NCBI GenBank assembly: GCA_045593785.1
Contig: JAZNXH010000150.1
Coordinates: 1 to 10,334 of the forward strand
DNA length: 10,334 bases
Source of the DNA: SZUA-448 sp045593785
Lineage (GTDB): Bacteria > Bacillota > Clostridia > Lachnospirales > Lachnospiraceae
Reading direction: 5' to 3'
The position numbers were made by a program, and so were the translations under genes. The notes beneath the pieces are model-generated. The model worked only from the letters and a program-made list of their open reading frames with translations. It made no database searches and was not told the origin of the DNA. Below are positions 1 through 8,400 of the stretch, piece after piece (positions within the stretch are counted from its first letter, which is position 1; every line of letters begins with the position of its first letter).

Positions 1-936
1 CAGATTTCAAATGGAGATTTTACGATCCATTCTTTCGATGACAGTATTCATTCTAATTCTGACATCATCATCAATGGTGGCACATATGCAATCACCGCTG
101 GAGATGACGGAATCCACGCGGATGCCACACTTACTGTTACTTCCGGCAACATCAGCATTGCTGAAAGTTACGAAGCACTTGAAGCACTCGATCTTATCAT
201 CAGCGGAGGCGACATCCACCTTGTCGCAAGCGACGATGGATTGAACGCCGCCGGAGGAAACGACGGCAGCGGATTCGGCGGCCGTGGAAACGATAACTTT
301 GGCGGACCCAAAGGCGGTACATTCGATGACCCTGCCGCCAACAAAAACAACCGCGACTTTTCTGATTTTCCCGATGGTTTTGAGAGTATTCCTTCGGAAT
401 TGAAGCCCAGCCGTGACATGCAAAGCCGTCCTGACAAAGGATTCGGCGGTGGTTTTGGTAACAATTTCGGTGGTGGATTTGGCGGTAACTTCGGTGGCAT
501 GGGTGCTTCCAATGGCAGCATAACCATCAGCGGTGGCAACCTGTACATTCAGGCCTCCGGTGACGGCATCGATGCAAATGGAAGCCTTACCATCTCCGGC
601 GGCAATATTACCATCTGCGGACCGAACCGTGGTGACACCGCATCCCTCGACTACGACACTACCGCAGTCATCAATGGTGCTACCTTCATCGCAACCGGAG
701 GTGCAGGCATGGCACAGACCATCTCTTCCTCTGAACAGGGCGTCATCACTGTAAACGTCGGCAACCAGAACACCGGAACTGAAATCACCCTGACCGATTC
801 CAAAGGCAACGTGCTCCTGGCCCAAACCCCGGAACTCCCCTACAATCTAGTCATCCTAAGCAATCCTGAACTTGAATCCGGTGAGAGCTACACCCTCACC
901 GTCGGCGCTACCACAAAAACTATCACCGCGCAATAG
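1..936 (+). CDS. Carbohydrate-binding beta-helix protein, Cthe_2159-like (3' part)
   Basis: The frame is open from base 1 to a TAG at 934-936, giving 311 visible codons with the N-terminus outside the window. The protein carries repeating units in which a D-G-I/L motif is followed by short beta strands and an S/N-G-G turn: DDGIHAD near residues 35-41, SDDGLNA near 77-83 and GDGIDAN near 187-193. This resembles the Cthe_2159 family (formerly DUF4353), parallel beta-helix proteins that bind cellulose and acidic polysaccharides such as polygalacturonate. A loop of about 85 residues (85-168) rich in Gly, Asn and Phe interrupts the helix. The C-terminal 60 residues look like a small beta domain. 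No catalytic motif or C-terminal anchor is visible. Any signal peptide would be upstream, so export is inferred from the family. The family call is fairly secure; the ligand is unknown. Confidence 0.78.
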   Translation, partial: QISNGDFTIHSFDDSIHSNSDIIINGGTYAITAGDDGIHADATLTVTSGNISIAESYEALEALDLIISGGDIHLVASDDGLNAAGGNDGSGFGGRGNDNFGGPKGGTFDDPAANKNNRDFSDFPDGFESIPSELKPSRDMQSRPDKGFGGGFGNNFGGGFGGNFGGMGASNGSITISGGNLYIQASGDGIDANGSLTISGGNITICGPNRGDTASLDYDTTAVINGATFIATGGAGMAQTISSSEQGVITVNVGNQNTGTEITLTDSKGNVLLAQTPELPYNLVILSNPELESGESYTLTVGATTKTITAQ

Positions 937-944
937 CATAGTAA

Positions 945-968
945 AAGGGACCGTTGCAACGGTCCCTT
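945..968. terminator. Shared hairpin between convergent genes, probable bidirectional terminator
   Basis: An uninterrupted 24-base palindrome has arms at 945-955 and 958-968. In RNA it would form a long GC-containing stem with a tetraloop-sized turn. On the + strand it is followed by CACG and five Ts (973-977), suiting termination of the carbohydrate-binding gene that ends 9 bases upstream. On the - strand the arm runs into a short T run (CTTTTAC), so it can also serve the CofE-like gene that stops at 976. The bidirectional role is inferred. Confidence 0.82.
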
Positions 969-975
969 CACGTTT

Positions 976-2166
976 TTATGCAGTATAGTTATCGAAGTAT
1001 CCCTGTACGAGTACAATCGGTGTTCCCTTATCACCACTACCGGAGGTCAGGTCACAGAGCGAACCAATCAGATCCGTCAGGCGACGCGGGGTCGTACCCT
1101 GAGAAGCCATCTTACCAACGAGGTCCTTATCCTTATTCTTGATATACTCGGAGATTGCTGCTTTCAGCTCCTCGCCCTCAAGATTCGGGAATTCATTGTC
1201 TGCAAGGTATTTCAGCTTTACTTCGTTCGGCTGTCCTTCCAGACCGGAGGTATATGCCGGAGAAACAATCGGATCTGCCAGTTCCCAAATCTTGCCCGCC
1301 GGATCCTTGAACGCACCGTCACCGTATACCATAACTTCAATCTTCTTGCCACTCTTCTCGTAAAGTCCTGCTTGAATCTTATCTACGATCGGCTGGCAAT
1401 CACGCGGGAACAGCTTGATGGACTCTTCGGTTGCCTTATTGCTTCCAAGAAGACCATAGTTCTCATTGTATCCGCTGCCATCAACCGGTGCAGTCAGAAT
1501 CTGGTCTAAGCCGTATACTAACTCAGCACCTGCAGCCTTCAAGAGTCTCTTTGTTCTTGCGCGGCTATGAATGTCACAGTTCAGAACATACTTGGTATAA
1601 TCAAGAATTGCACGACAGTCATTTGCCAAAATAATCTCTGCCTCGCAGTCCTGGGAAGTAATCAGTTCTTTGTAATACTCGATATAATCCACACCGGTAA
1701 ACTGATGCTTCTCATAACCGAACAGTTCACGGAACTTTGCTTCGGTCAGTACATCAGTCCACGGATTAACACCCTTCTCATCCAATTTGTCGAGGTCTAC
1801 CAGATGATTACCAACCTCATCGGAAGGATAGCTCAACATCAACACAATCTTCTTTGCACCCTTTGCAATCCCCTTCAGACACATTGCAAAACGGTTTCTG
1901 CTTAAAATCGGGAAAATCAAGCCGATGGTGTTATCTCCAAACTTACTCTTAACATCCTTTGCAATCTGATCGATGGAAGCGTAGTTACCCTGTGCACGTG
2001 CAACCACTGCTTCGGTTACTGCAACTACATCGCGATCATTTAATTCAAATCCGCTACTCTTTGCTGCAGCTACTACGCTGTCAACTACGATAGCCGCAAT
2101 ATCATCACCCTGTCTGATAATCGGTGCACGCACACCCCTTGATACTGTACCAATCAATCTTTCCAT
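976..2166 (-). CDS. CofE-like protein (coenzyme F420-0:L-glutamate ligase family)
   Basis: The gene encodes 396 aa from the ATG at 2166-2164 to a TAA at 978-976. The opening (MERLIGTVSRGVRAPIIRQG), the segment DVVAVTEAVVARAQG (about 46-60), GLIFPILSRNR (82-92) and YGDGAFKDP (281-289) resemble Clostridia proteins annotated as coenzyme F420-0:gamma-L-glutamyl ligase. In methanogens and actinobacteria that enzyme adds glutamate to F420-0 using GTP and a divalent metal. Gut Firmicutes of this kind are not known to make F420, so the true substrate here is uncertain; an amide-bond ligase acting on another acceptor is only an inference. The frame stays open upstream to a TTG at 2250, but that codon lies at the promoter's -10 box, so the ATG with its Shine-Dalgarno at 2178-2184 is preferred. 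It is transcribed alone and ends against the convergent gene. No membrane segment or signal peptide is seen. Confidence 0.82.
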   Translation of the reverse strand: MERLIGTVSRGVRAPIIRQGDDIAAIVVDSVVAAAKSSGFELNDRDVVAVTEAVVARAQGNYASIDQIAKDVKSKFGDNTIGLIFPILSRNRFAMCLKGIAKGAKKIVLMLSYPSDEVGNHLVDLDKLDEKGVNPWTDVLTEAKFRELFGYEKHQFTGVDYIEYYKELITSQDCEAEIILANDCRAILDYTKYVLNCDIHSRARTKRLLKAAGAELVYGLDQILTAPVDGSGYNENYGLLGSNKATEESIKLFPRDCQPIVDKIQAGLYEKSGKKIEVMVYGDGAFKDPAGKIWELADPIVSPAYTSGLEGQPNEVKLKYLADNEFPNLEGEELKAAISEYIKNKDKDLVGKMASQGTTPRRLTDLIGSLCDLTSGSGDKGTPIVLVQGYFDNYTA

Positions 2167-2177
2167 AATTTTTTCTA

Positions 2178-2184
2178 CACCTTT
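2178..2184 (-). promoter_or_regulatory. Ribosome binding site that sets the start of the CofE-like gene
   Basis: The - strand reads AAAGGTG eleven bases before the ATG at 2166. This supports the 396-aa start over the longer open frame reaching 2250. Confidence 0.6.
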
Positions 2185-2197
2185 CTGCTTTATTCTT

Positions 2198-2223
2198 ACA
2201 ACATTGTCGTTCGACTCTGTTGT
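2198..2223 (-). promoter_or_regulatory. Small dyad in the leader of the CofE-like gene
   Basis: On the - strand ACAACA and TGTTGT form a 6-bp outer stem around an inner GTC/GAC pairing. It sits between the proposed transcription start and the Shine-Dalgarno site. It is short and AT-rich with no T run, so a regulatory role is uncertain. It does not match any riboswitch class I recognise. Confidence 0.25.
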
Positions 2224-2238
2224 CTCTTTCACATCTGC

Positions 2239-2267
2239 AGTATAATACAAAACCGTTCATAAGTAAA
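2239..2267 (-). promoter_or_regulatory. Sigma-A type promoter of the CofE-like gene
   Basis: The - strand has TTTACT (2267-2262) as -35 and TATACT (2244-2239) as -10, separated by exactly 17 bases. Transcription would start near 2232, giving a leader of about 65 bases. The -35 box lies inside the left arm of the inverted repeat at 2251-2312, so a protein or structure there could affect initiation. Confidence 0.6.
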
Positions 2268-2312
2268 GTTGTTGTTTGTTATGTGTTCCATAACTTTCAC
2301 TTATGAACGGTT
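2251..2312. repeat. Long interrupted inverted repeat between operon end and next promoter
   Basis: Arms 2251-2270 and 2292-2312 are complementary over 20 positions with one extra base in the right arm. The outer 14 bp (AACCGTTCATAAGT) are perfect. The spacer holds a second dyad, GTTATG at 2278-2283 and CATAAC at 2289-2294. Read on the - strand, it begins 45 bases after the stop of the Rad50-like gene and is followed by TTTTGTATTAT, so it could act as that operon's terminator. It also contains the -35 box of the next gene. Operator, terminator or both are possible; a remnant mobile repeat cannot be excluded. Confidence 0.7.
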
Positions 2313-2356
2313 GCTTTCTTTCTTAGTATGTACTTTTCTTGCAAAACAATACAGAA

Positions 2357-4261
2357 TTATCTCCGTAATTGCAGGAATGCCGCATCCATCCCGCTTGCCT
2401 TTGCCTGCTCAAATAAATAACGATGGCAGGTAAAGAAGATAACCTGTTCTTTTCCTTCTTCCGTATAGTCCGCCAGGAAGTCCAGGCCATCTTCTGTTCT
2501 TCCTTCATCGTACTGTTCAAAAATATCATCCAACATCATCGGCAGATGACGATTTTCATTCCCTGCCAAGAGTTCTACGATGGCAAGACGCAATGCAAAA
2601 TACACCTGATCCACCGTACCGTTGCTCAGATATCCCCCGTCACGATAATACACATCATCCTCAGCCAGAACCGATACGGTAAAATCCTTTGTAACCACAA
2701 CATTGCGGTAACGGTTCTTCGTCAGTTTGGCAAAAATCTCTGCCGTCCTCTGACTCAACTTCGGTCCGAAATTCTGACGTAGTTCATCTGCAGCCTCCCG
2801 CATCACACGGATAGCCAACTGCAATGCGTCATAATATTCCTGACGTTCCTGTCGAAGTTGCTCCGCTTCTTTGAGCTCAGACTGTAACTGCTGAATCGAT
2901 TTTTCCGGAGTACGGATGCGATTCCGCACCGAAGTAATCGCTTCATCGCGCATCATAATCTCTGTCTCCAGTTTCAGCTCCGGTTCCTTCTGTTGTTTCA
3001 ACTCTGCCACACGATAACGCTTTCGCTCTACCTGCTTCGATGCATTGGCATTGTCCTCACGAAGTCGCGCAATCGTCTGGTTCAGTTCAGACAATTCTTT
3101 TTCATAATTCAGTTTTATCTGTTCTAAGTCGGTTCGCAACGCTTCCGCACTTTCTTCTGCCGATTTCAGATACTGACGCATACGGTATTCTCTGCCACGG
3201 TTACTGTATTCCAATACAAACAACAACACAGCCGGTACCAATCCCAATACACAATAATACGAGACAACAAAACAAAGTGCAATCGCTGCAACAGCAAGAA
3301 TCGCTCCGAAAATCCCCGCCAGAGGCGCTCTCTTCGGAACCACTCCATTCTCAACCGCCAATTCTGCCTGCCGAAGTTTTTCTTCCTCTGTCGCAATCCT
3401 TAACTTCGCCAGTTCACTATGATTCTCAAAATTTGCTTCCGCAAGAGCCAATCTTCCCTGCAAATCACGATGACGTCCTTCTGCATCGCTCAGTTCCTGA
3501 ATTGCAGTCAGTTCATCTTCTCTTCGCTGTTGCATTACTGCCAGGCGTTCTTTTTCCGCTTTCTGAAGCTTAACAAGAACTTCGTACTCCTCACGCAGTT
3601 CCCGTTGTGCTGCTTCCATATCCATCGCATTGCGCAAAGCATCCTGTAATTCTTCTGTCAGATTCCTGCTTTCTACCAGCAATCCTGCGTTACCGCGCTT
3701 TGTCACCAATTGCTCTGCTGCCGCTGTCAGATTCCCCATTGCTGCAGCCAAAGATACGTTTTCCTCCGCGCTGGTTGTAAGATTCGTCAGGCGCTCCGTA
3801 ATTTCATCTGTTTTTCCACCATCTTTTTTTGCAAAGCCGCCGGTCTGTCCGATAAAAACACTTCGTTCAAACCCATCTAACTCCATATGAAAGAAATAAG
3901 AGCCTGCTTCTTCCTCTTTTTTCAGAAGTACCGGTTCACCCGTGGACAGGCACTGCACCGTTACTTCATCACGACCGGCAGTTGTGCCGAAACGTTTTTG
4001 AATCCGGTACAATTTTCCTTCCGACTCAAACTCGATGGCACCTCCCATCGGCGCGCCATCCCAGGGGCGGTATTTCTTGCGCAGATTTGTCAGGTCCCGG
4101 GCTGCTCCCACATTTCCGTAAAACATCATCTTAATGAAGGACATCAGTGTTGTTTTTCCGTCTTCATTATTCCCGTAGATAAAATTCATCCCTTCGGAAA
4201 ACTCCAACGAAAAGCCTTTGAACCTGCCAAAATTATCAATTTCAACCCTTTTTAGCTTCAC
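2357..4261 (-). CDS. SbcC/Rad50-like (YhaN-type) AAA ATPase with membrane hairpin
   Basis: The 634-aa protein has the split ABC-type ATPase layout of SMC/Rad50/RecN proteins. The N-terminal lobe carries a Walker A motif (GNNEDGKTT, 30-38) and a Q-loop (FIGQTGG, about 136-142). Long charged coiled coils follow (about 150-310 and 355-495). The C-terminal lobe has an ABC signature-like segment (YLSNGTVDQ, 544-552), Walker B with catalytic acid (MMLDDIF, 575-581) and an H-loop His613. At the coil apex, residues 312-331 and 334-351 are strongly hydrophobic, predicting a two-helix membrane hairpin. No CxxC zinc hook is visible. At 634 aa it is much shorter than SbcC (about 1000 aa). It starts with GTG, supported by AAGGA at 4266-4270. 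The expected role is an ATP-driven partner of the phosphoesterase encoded 15 bases upstream, acting on DNA ends or structures, perhaps at the membrane. The substrate is inferred from the family. Confidence 0.85.
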   Translation of the reverse strand: MKLKRVEIDNFGRFKGFSLEFSEGMNFIYGNNEDGKTTLMSFIKMMFYGNVGAARDLTNLRKKYRPWDGAPMGGAIEFESEGKLYRIQKRFGTTAGRDEVTVQCLSTGEPVLLKKEEEAGSYFFHMELDGFERSVFIGQTGGFAKKDGGKTDEITERLTNLTTSAEENVSLAAAMGNLTAAAEQLVTKRGNAGLLVESRNLTEELQDALRNAMDMEAAQRELREEYEVLVKLQKAEKERLAVMQQRREDELTAIQELSDAEGRHRDLQGRLALAEANFENHSELAKLRIATEEEKLRQAELAVENGVVPKRAPLAGIFGAILAVAAIALCFVVSYYCVLGLVPAVLLFVLEYSNRGREYRMRQYLKSAEESAEALRTDLEQIKLNYEKELSELNQTIARLREDNANASKQVERKRYRVAELKQQKEPELKLETEIMMRDEAITSVRNRIRTPEKSIQQLQSELKEAEQLRQERQEYYDALQLAIRVMREAADELRQNFGPKLSQRTAEIFAKLTKNRYRNVVVTKDFTVSVLAEDDVYYRDGGYLSNGTVDQVYFALRLAIVELLAGNENRHLPMMLDDIFEQYDEGRTEDGLDFLADYTEEGKEQVIFFTCHRYLFEQAKASGMDAAFLQLRR

Positions 4262-4276
4262 GTTTTCCTTACCCTC

Positions 4277-5398
4277 TTACTCGATGTTGATCTCACCAAA
4301 AAAAGCTCTGAGTCCGAGTCGCAGTGCCAATTCCCTTTGTTCTTCCGGCACCGTTCCCGTAAGCTTCGTCATCTGTTTCACATAGATTCCACGCAGGGAA
4401 TTTTCCTGCACCAGTTCTTCCGGATTGATTCTCGGACGCGTTTTATTCTTCAAGCTCAAATACCAGATATCTTCCAGTTCTGCACGGATATCCTCTGTAT
4501 TTCTGCACATATCATCTTTCGGCTCACCGATTAACGTCAACCGATAGATATGCTCCCGATAATCTGCACCGTTCTCCTCTTCCATCCGGTTGCGCAAGCA
4601 CTCTATGAGTTCCTTCCGCGTTGATACTTCGGTTACATCTATCATCAATTCTGTAACTCTGCGTTTACAGACAGATCGGTACTCCAGATTACAATAGGAC
4701 TTTTCGATGGTTCCGATATATACCCCTTTATCTCCGGTTTCATCAAAACCCTTTCCCTCAGTGCATCCGGAATATGCATACCATGTGTTTCCGGCTTTTA
4801 AAATATCGGTCCGCTTATGGATATGTCCAAGTGCCAGATAATCCAATCCGCTCGCCTGAATCATTCGTTGCGTTACTGCATTATAATCACTACGCGCATT
4901 ATCGGATACCAGATCACCATGCATTACTCCGATATTGATCATCTCATCGTCAAACAGCGGAAGTTTACGCAACATGGACTGGTAGCAATACGTACCGGTA
5001 AATCCGCTTCCAATCAATCGTACTCCCAATTCCGGCAACAATACAGCCTCCGGCTGGGAAGAAAACAATATCACATTTTCCGGCCAGAAATCCTCCAACA
5101 GATACGGAGAATCCGGCGTTGCCGGATCATGATTCCCTGCTGCAATTACAACCTTACACGATTCTAACGCTGCGATTCCATCCCGGATTTCCCCAAGCGT
5201 CTCCGAGGGAACATTGACATCATCAAACAAATCCCCGGCGATTAACAAAAGGTCTATCTTTTCTTCTCTGCAAAGTTCCAGAATCCGGTGAAATGTCTTC
5301 TTCACCTCTGCTTTTCTGGTTCTGGATTTTGTCCCCAAAAAACTACACTCTGCTCCGATGTGCAAATCCGCGCAATGTAATATCCGTACAGAATTCAT
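4277..5398 (-). CDS. SbcD/Mre11-like (YhaO-type) metallophosphoesterase
   Basis: The 373-aa protein carries the full calcineurin-like metal-binding set in order: ADLHIG with Asp11 and His13, AGDLFD with Asp56, AGNHD with Asn89-His90-Asp91, MHGD with His160, and GHIH with His192 and His194. This is the pattern of the SbcD/Mre11/YhaO exonucleases, which cut DNA with two Mn-type metal ions. Residues beyond about 245 form a variable C-terminal region that would serve as capping and partner-binding domain. No signal peptide or membrane segment is seen. The ATG at 5396-5398 has a purine-rich site (AGGAAAGG, 5408-5415) embedded in the last codons of the kinase gene, only 4 bases before the start, which suggests translational coupling. 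The following gene encodes the Rad50-like ATPase, as expected for a nuclease-ATPase complex. DNA as substrate is inferred from the family and the gene pair. Confidence 0.87.
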   Translation of the reverse strand: MNSVRILHCADLHIGAECSFLGTKSRTRKAEVKKTFHRILELCREEKIDLLLIAGDLFDDVNVPSETLGEIRDGIAALESCKVVIAAGNHDPATPDSPYLLEDFWPENVILFSSQPEAVLLPELGVRLIGSGFTGTYCYQSMLRKLPLFDDEMINIGVMHGDLVSDNARSDYNAVTQRMIQASGLDYLALGHIHKRTDILKAGNTWYAYSGCTEGKGFDETGDKGVYIGTIEKSYCNLEYRSVCKRRVTELMIDVTEVSTRKELIECLRNRMEEENGADYREHIYRLTLIGEPKDDMCRNTEDIRAELEDIWYLSLKNKTRPRINPEELVQENSLRGIYVKQMTKLTGTVPEEQRELALRLGLRAFFGEINIE

Positions 5399-5402
5399 CC
5401 CA

Positions 5403-8400
5403 TTATGCCTTTCCTAAATACGCTTCAATCTGTGCCTGCGCTTCGTCATATTGGAACAGATCTGCCTTTTTCAGCAACTCATCTACCAATTTCTGTTCCG
5501 TCTCTTCCAACTTTGCTGCACGAAGTTCCTGCAGCAAACGAACGGCAACGTCTTCTTCAAAATCATGCAACAGTGCCAGCACAGTAACCATACGGTCCCG
5601 CAGTTGTTCTTCTGTATAGCCAATCTGTACCGACGTTTCTTCTTCCTCTTCTACGATTACCCTTTCTGACAGAGCTACCTCGATAAAGTCCAGAAGATTA
5701 CTGTAGTTGCTGCATAACTTTCTATGGTTTGCGCTCACTTCTGCAATCCGATTCTCCTTGCATGCAGTCTCCTGCTCTAACGCCAGATAAGACAGTTCGT
5801 CGGCACCAATGCTCGCAGCAACAGACTTCAATGCATGTGCCTCTATCATATAAGTTTCGTAATTTTCATTTTCTCTGGAGCGTTCCAATACTTCCAGTTT
5901 TTTTCGACCGTCTGTGACAACAACCTGTAACAGAGACAGATAATTCTTCATGCTACCGCCACACTGCGAAATACCCAGTTCGGTATTAATACCCGGAATA
6001 TAGAGTGTTTCCGACATTTCCTCTGTCTTTTCAACCGCTCCGTATACAATCTTATCCGAACTGATAAACCGCAGTACGATATCTTCTAACTGCTTAATAT
6101 CAATCGGTTTTGGAATATATGCCTGGAATCCGGCCGCTTCGAACATCTCACGGATACCGTTCATTGCCGTTGCTGTAACTGCAACCACCGGTACGTTCTG
6201 ATAATAACTTCCTTCCAACGCACGGATTGCGCGCAACGTCTCAATACCACCCATCTCCGGCATGACATGATCCATTAGCACCAGATCGTACTGATTTTTC
6301 TTAATCATGCGAAGGCATTCACGACCGCTATCTGCTGTATCAACTTTTATCTTGTGCGGCTGCAACAGACCTACAATTACCTGCAGATTAATCATATTAT
6401 CATCGACCGCAAGCACGCGTGCCGTCGGTGCATAATACGTCTCAACTGCACTTCTTCTGCTGTTCCGGACCGCGGTATAACTGAGCGCGTCAGCCACATT
6501 CATACAGGAGAACGGTTGCTGTACGGAAGCCATGTATTCCTTGCTGTTCATAAGCTGACGAGTACGAAGTGCAAGAATAATCTTGGCATCTTTTGCCATG
6601 TCCAACAACTCTTTTACATCATCAAACTTGGAATACTCGATAAATATATGTGAGAATGTATTGGCTTCTAATGCGGTTTCCATCTCAAATCCTGACATAG
6701 CCACTATACACTCGATGTTCATCCGGGCAAGCACCGCTGCAAGCCCATTTCTCATACCGGCATCTTCTGCAAATACAAGCACCTTAAGAAGATCAGCATC
6801 TTCTACATATGTAAATGCACGCATATCAACGATTTCCTGCGGAAGCACAAAGGAGAAATTACTGCCTTTTCCGTACTCACTCTCTACAGAAATCGTACCA
6901 CCCATCAGATCCAACAGCTGTTTACAAATAGAAAGTCCGAGTCCGCTACCTTCAATCAGATGATTTCTCCGCTCCTCGATTCTCATAAAACTCTTGAACA
7001 ACTTATCGCGGTCTTCTTCACGGATACCGCAACCGGTATCGATTACGCTCACTTTCAGTTCTGCCATATGCGGTGCATCATCCTCTGCATCCATATCCAT
7101 CAGAGACCACGTCATCTCCAGCGTAACCGAGCCCTTTTCCGTATATTTAATTGCGTTGGTCAAAAGATTCGTAATAATCTGTCTGAGACGAATCTCATCC
7201 CCGATAAACTGCATAGGAAGTGTCGGATCCACATTTACAATGAGATTCAGATTCTTTCCTATCATTCTTGTGGTAGAAACACTCAGAACATTGTTCAACA
7301 GAGAGGAAGAATCATAAACCTGTCTTACGATTTCAAGCTTCCCGGCCTCCATCTTAGAAAAATCAAGGATATCGTTAATCAGCGTAATCAACGTATTGCC
7401 GGCACTCTGAATGTTCTTTACATTACGGCGCACCTGTTCATTTACTTCATCACGCAGAACCAATTCTGTCATACCCACAATCGCATTCATCGGAGTACGG
7501 ATTTCATGTGACATATTCGCAATGAAACGGGACTTGGAACTGTCTGCCTGCTCTGCCGTCAAACGTGCACGTTCTGCACGACGTGTCATATCTTCCAGTT
7601 CTGTTTGTTTTTCCTGTAACTCATTAATGTATTTTTCACGTGTCTTTACATACTCCGATGCATAGATGAAAGTACCTCTTCCGATATCTTTTGCCTGACG
7701 GAGTGAAGACTCAATCATATCGTTCACTTCATCCGCACGCGCTGCATCTTCCGGATAGGTCAGGAAGCAAACACTTGCAGATAATTCATACTCTTCATCA
7801 CCGATGACCCACGGTCGATCAAAGCGTTCCATCAGTGCCTGCAATACAATACGGTCTTCTGCCGATTCGTTTCCGGACGGATTGCCTGCAAAAACATGCG
7901 GAGCATAATAATACTTCGTCAAGGTCTCTTCCGGCACCGAATGGTCCTTGCTTCCCAACAAAATTGCAAACCGATTGCCCGCCAGCTTATACACTGCCTG
8001 CGCATTCACCAGTTCGGTCAGGAATGATGCAATCTTACGAAGCACCTCTTTTGCCGTAGCATCCCCGTACTTCTCCGCAAACTCATCAAACTCATCCGGT
8101 TCAAATGCAATTACACTGAAATTCTGTTCTGCATTAATATGTCCGGCAACACTCATATAGAACGCATCCCTGTTGAAGACTTTGGTAATATGATCAAGTC
8201 CGACATTAGGATCCAACTGTGCCAGATAAAATGCAATCAGACCTGCCGCACAGGAGATGCCGACCAATAGCAACTGCGGTTTCACTGCCTGGATAGACAA
8301 ACCCAAAAGCAGGGTAAAATAGAAAAATACAAAAGCAAAAATTGATTGTCTTGAAAGTCTTTTCCTATAGCGGATCAGATGTATCATACTCAACACAATA

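Noticed and set aside
7..825. 272-codon open frame antisense to the carbohydrate-binding gene
   Set aside because: It lies opposite a clearly patterned beta-helix protein, shows no family resemblance, and arises from the Gly/Thr/Asp-rich codons of the + strand gene.
2167..2232. Riboswitch in the leader of the CofE-like gene
   Set aside because: The leader is only about 65 bases, with one weak dyad and no conserved core that I recognise.
2167..2250. Longer start (TTG at 2250) for the CofE-like gene, adding 28 residues
   Set aside because: The TTG sits beside the -10 box of the promoter and lies before the expected transcript start; the ATG at 2166 has a Shine-Dalgarno site and begins the family-like sequence.
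3040..3573. 177-codon + strand open frame
   Set aside because: It is a shadow of the coiled-coil part of the Rad50-like gene and has no recognisable motif or ribosome binding site.
2357..5398. Nuclease-ATPase pair as a dedicated anti-phage defence module
   Set aside because: The surroundings show no other defence, phage or mobile genes, and SbcCD/YhaNO pairs are usually housekeeping repair proteins; nothing in the sequence favours defence over repair.
6960..7511. 183-codon + strand open frame
   Set aside because: It lies opposite the HisKA/HATPase core of the kinase, whose motifs are intact on the - strand.
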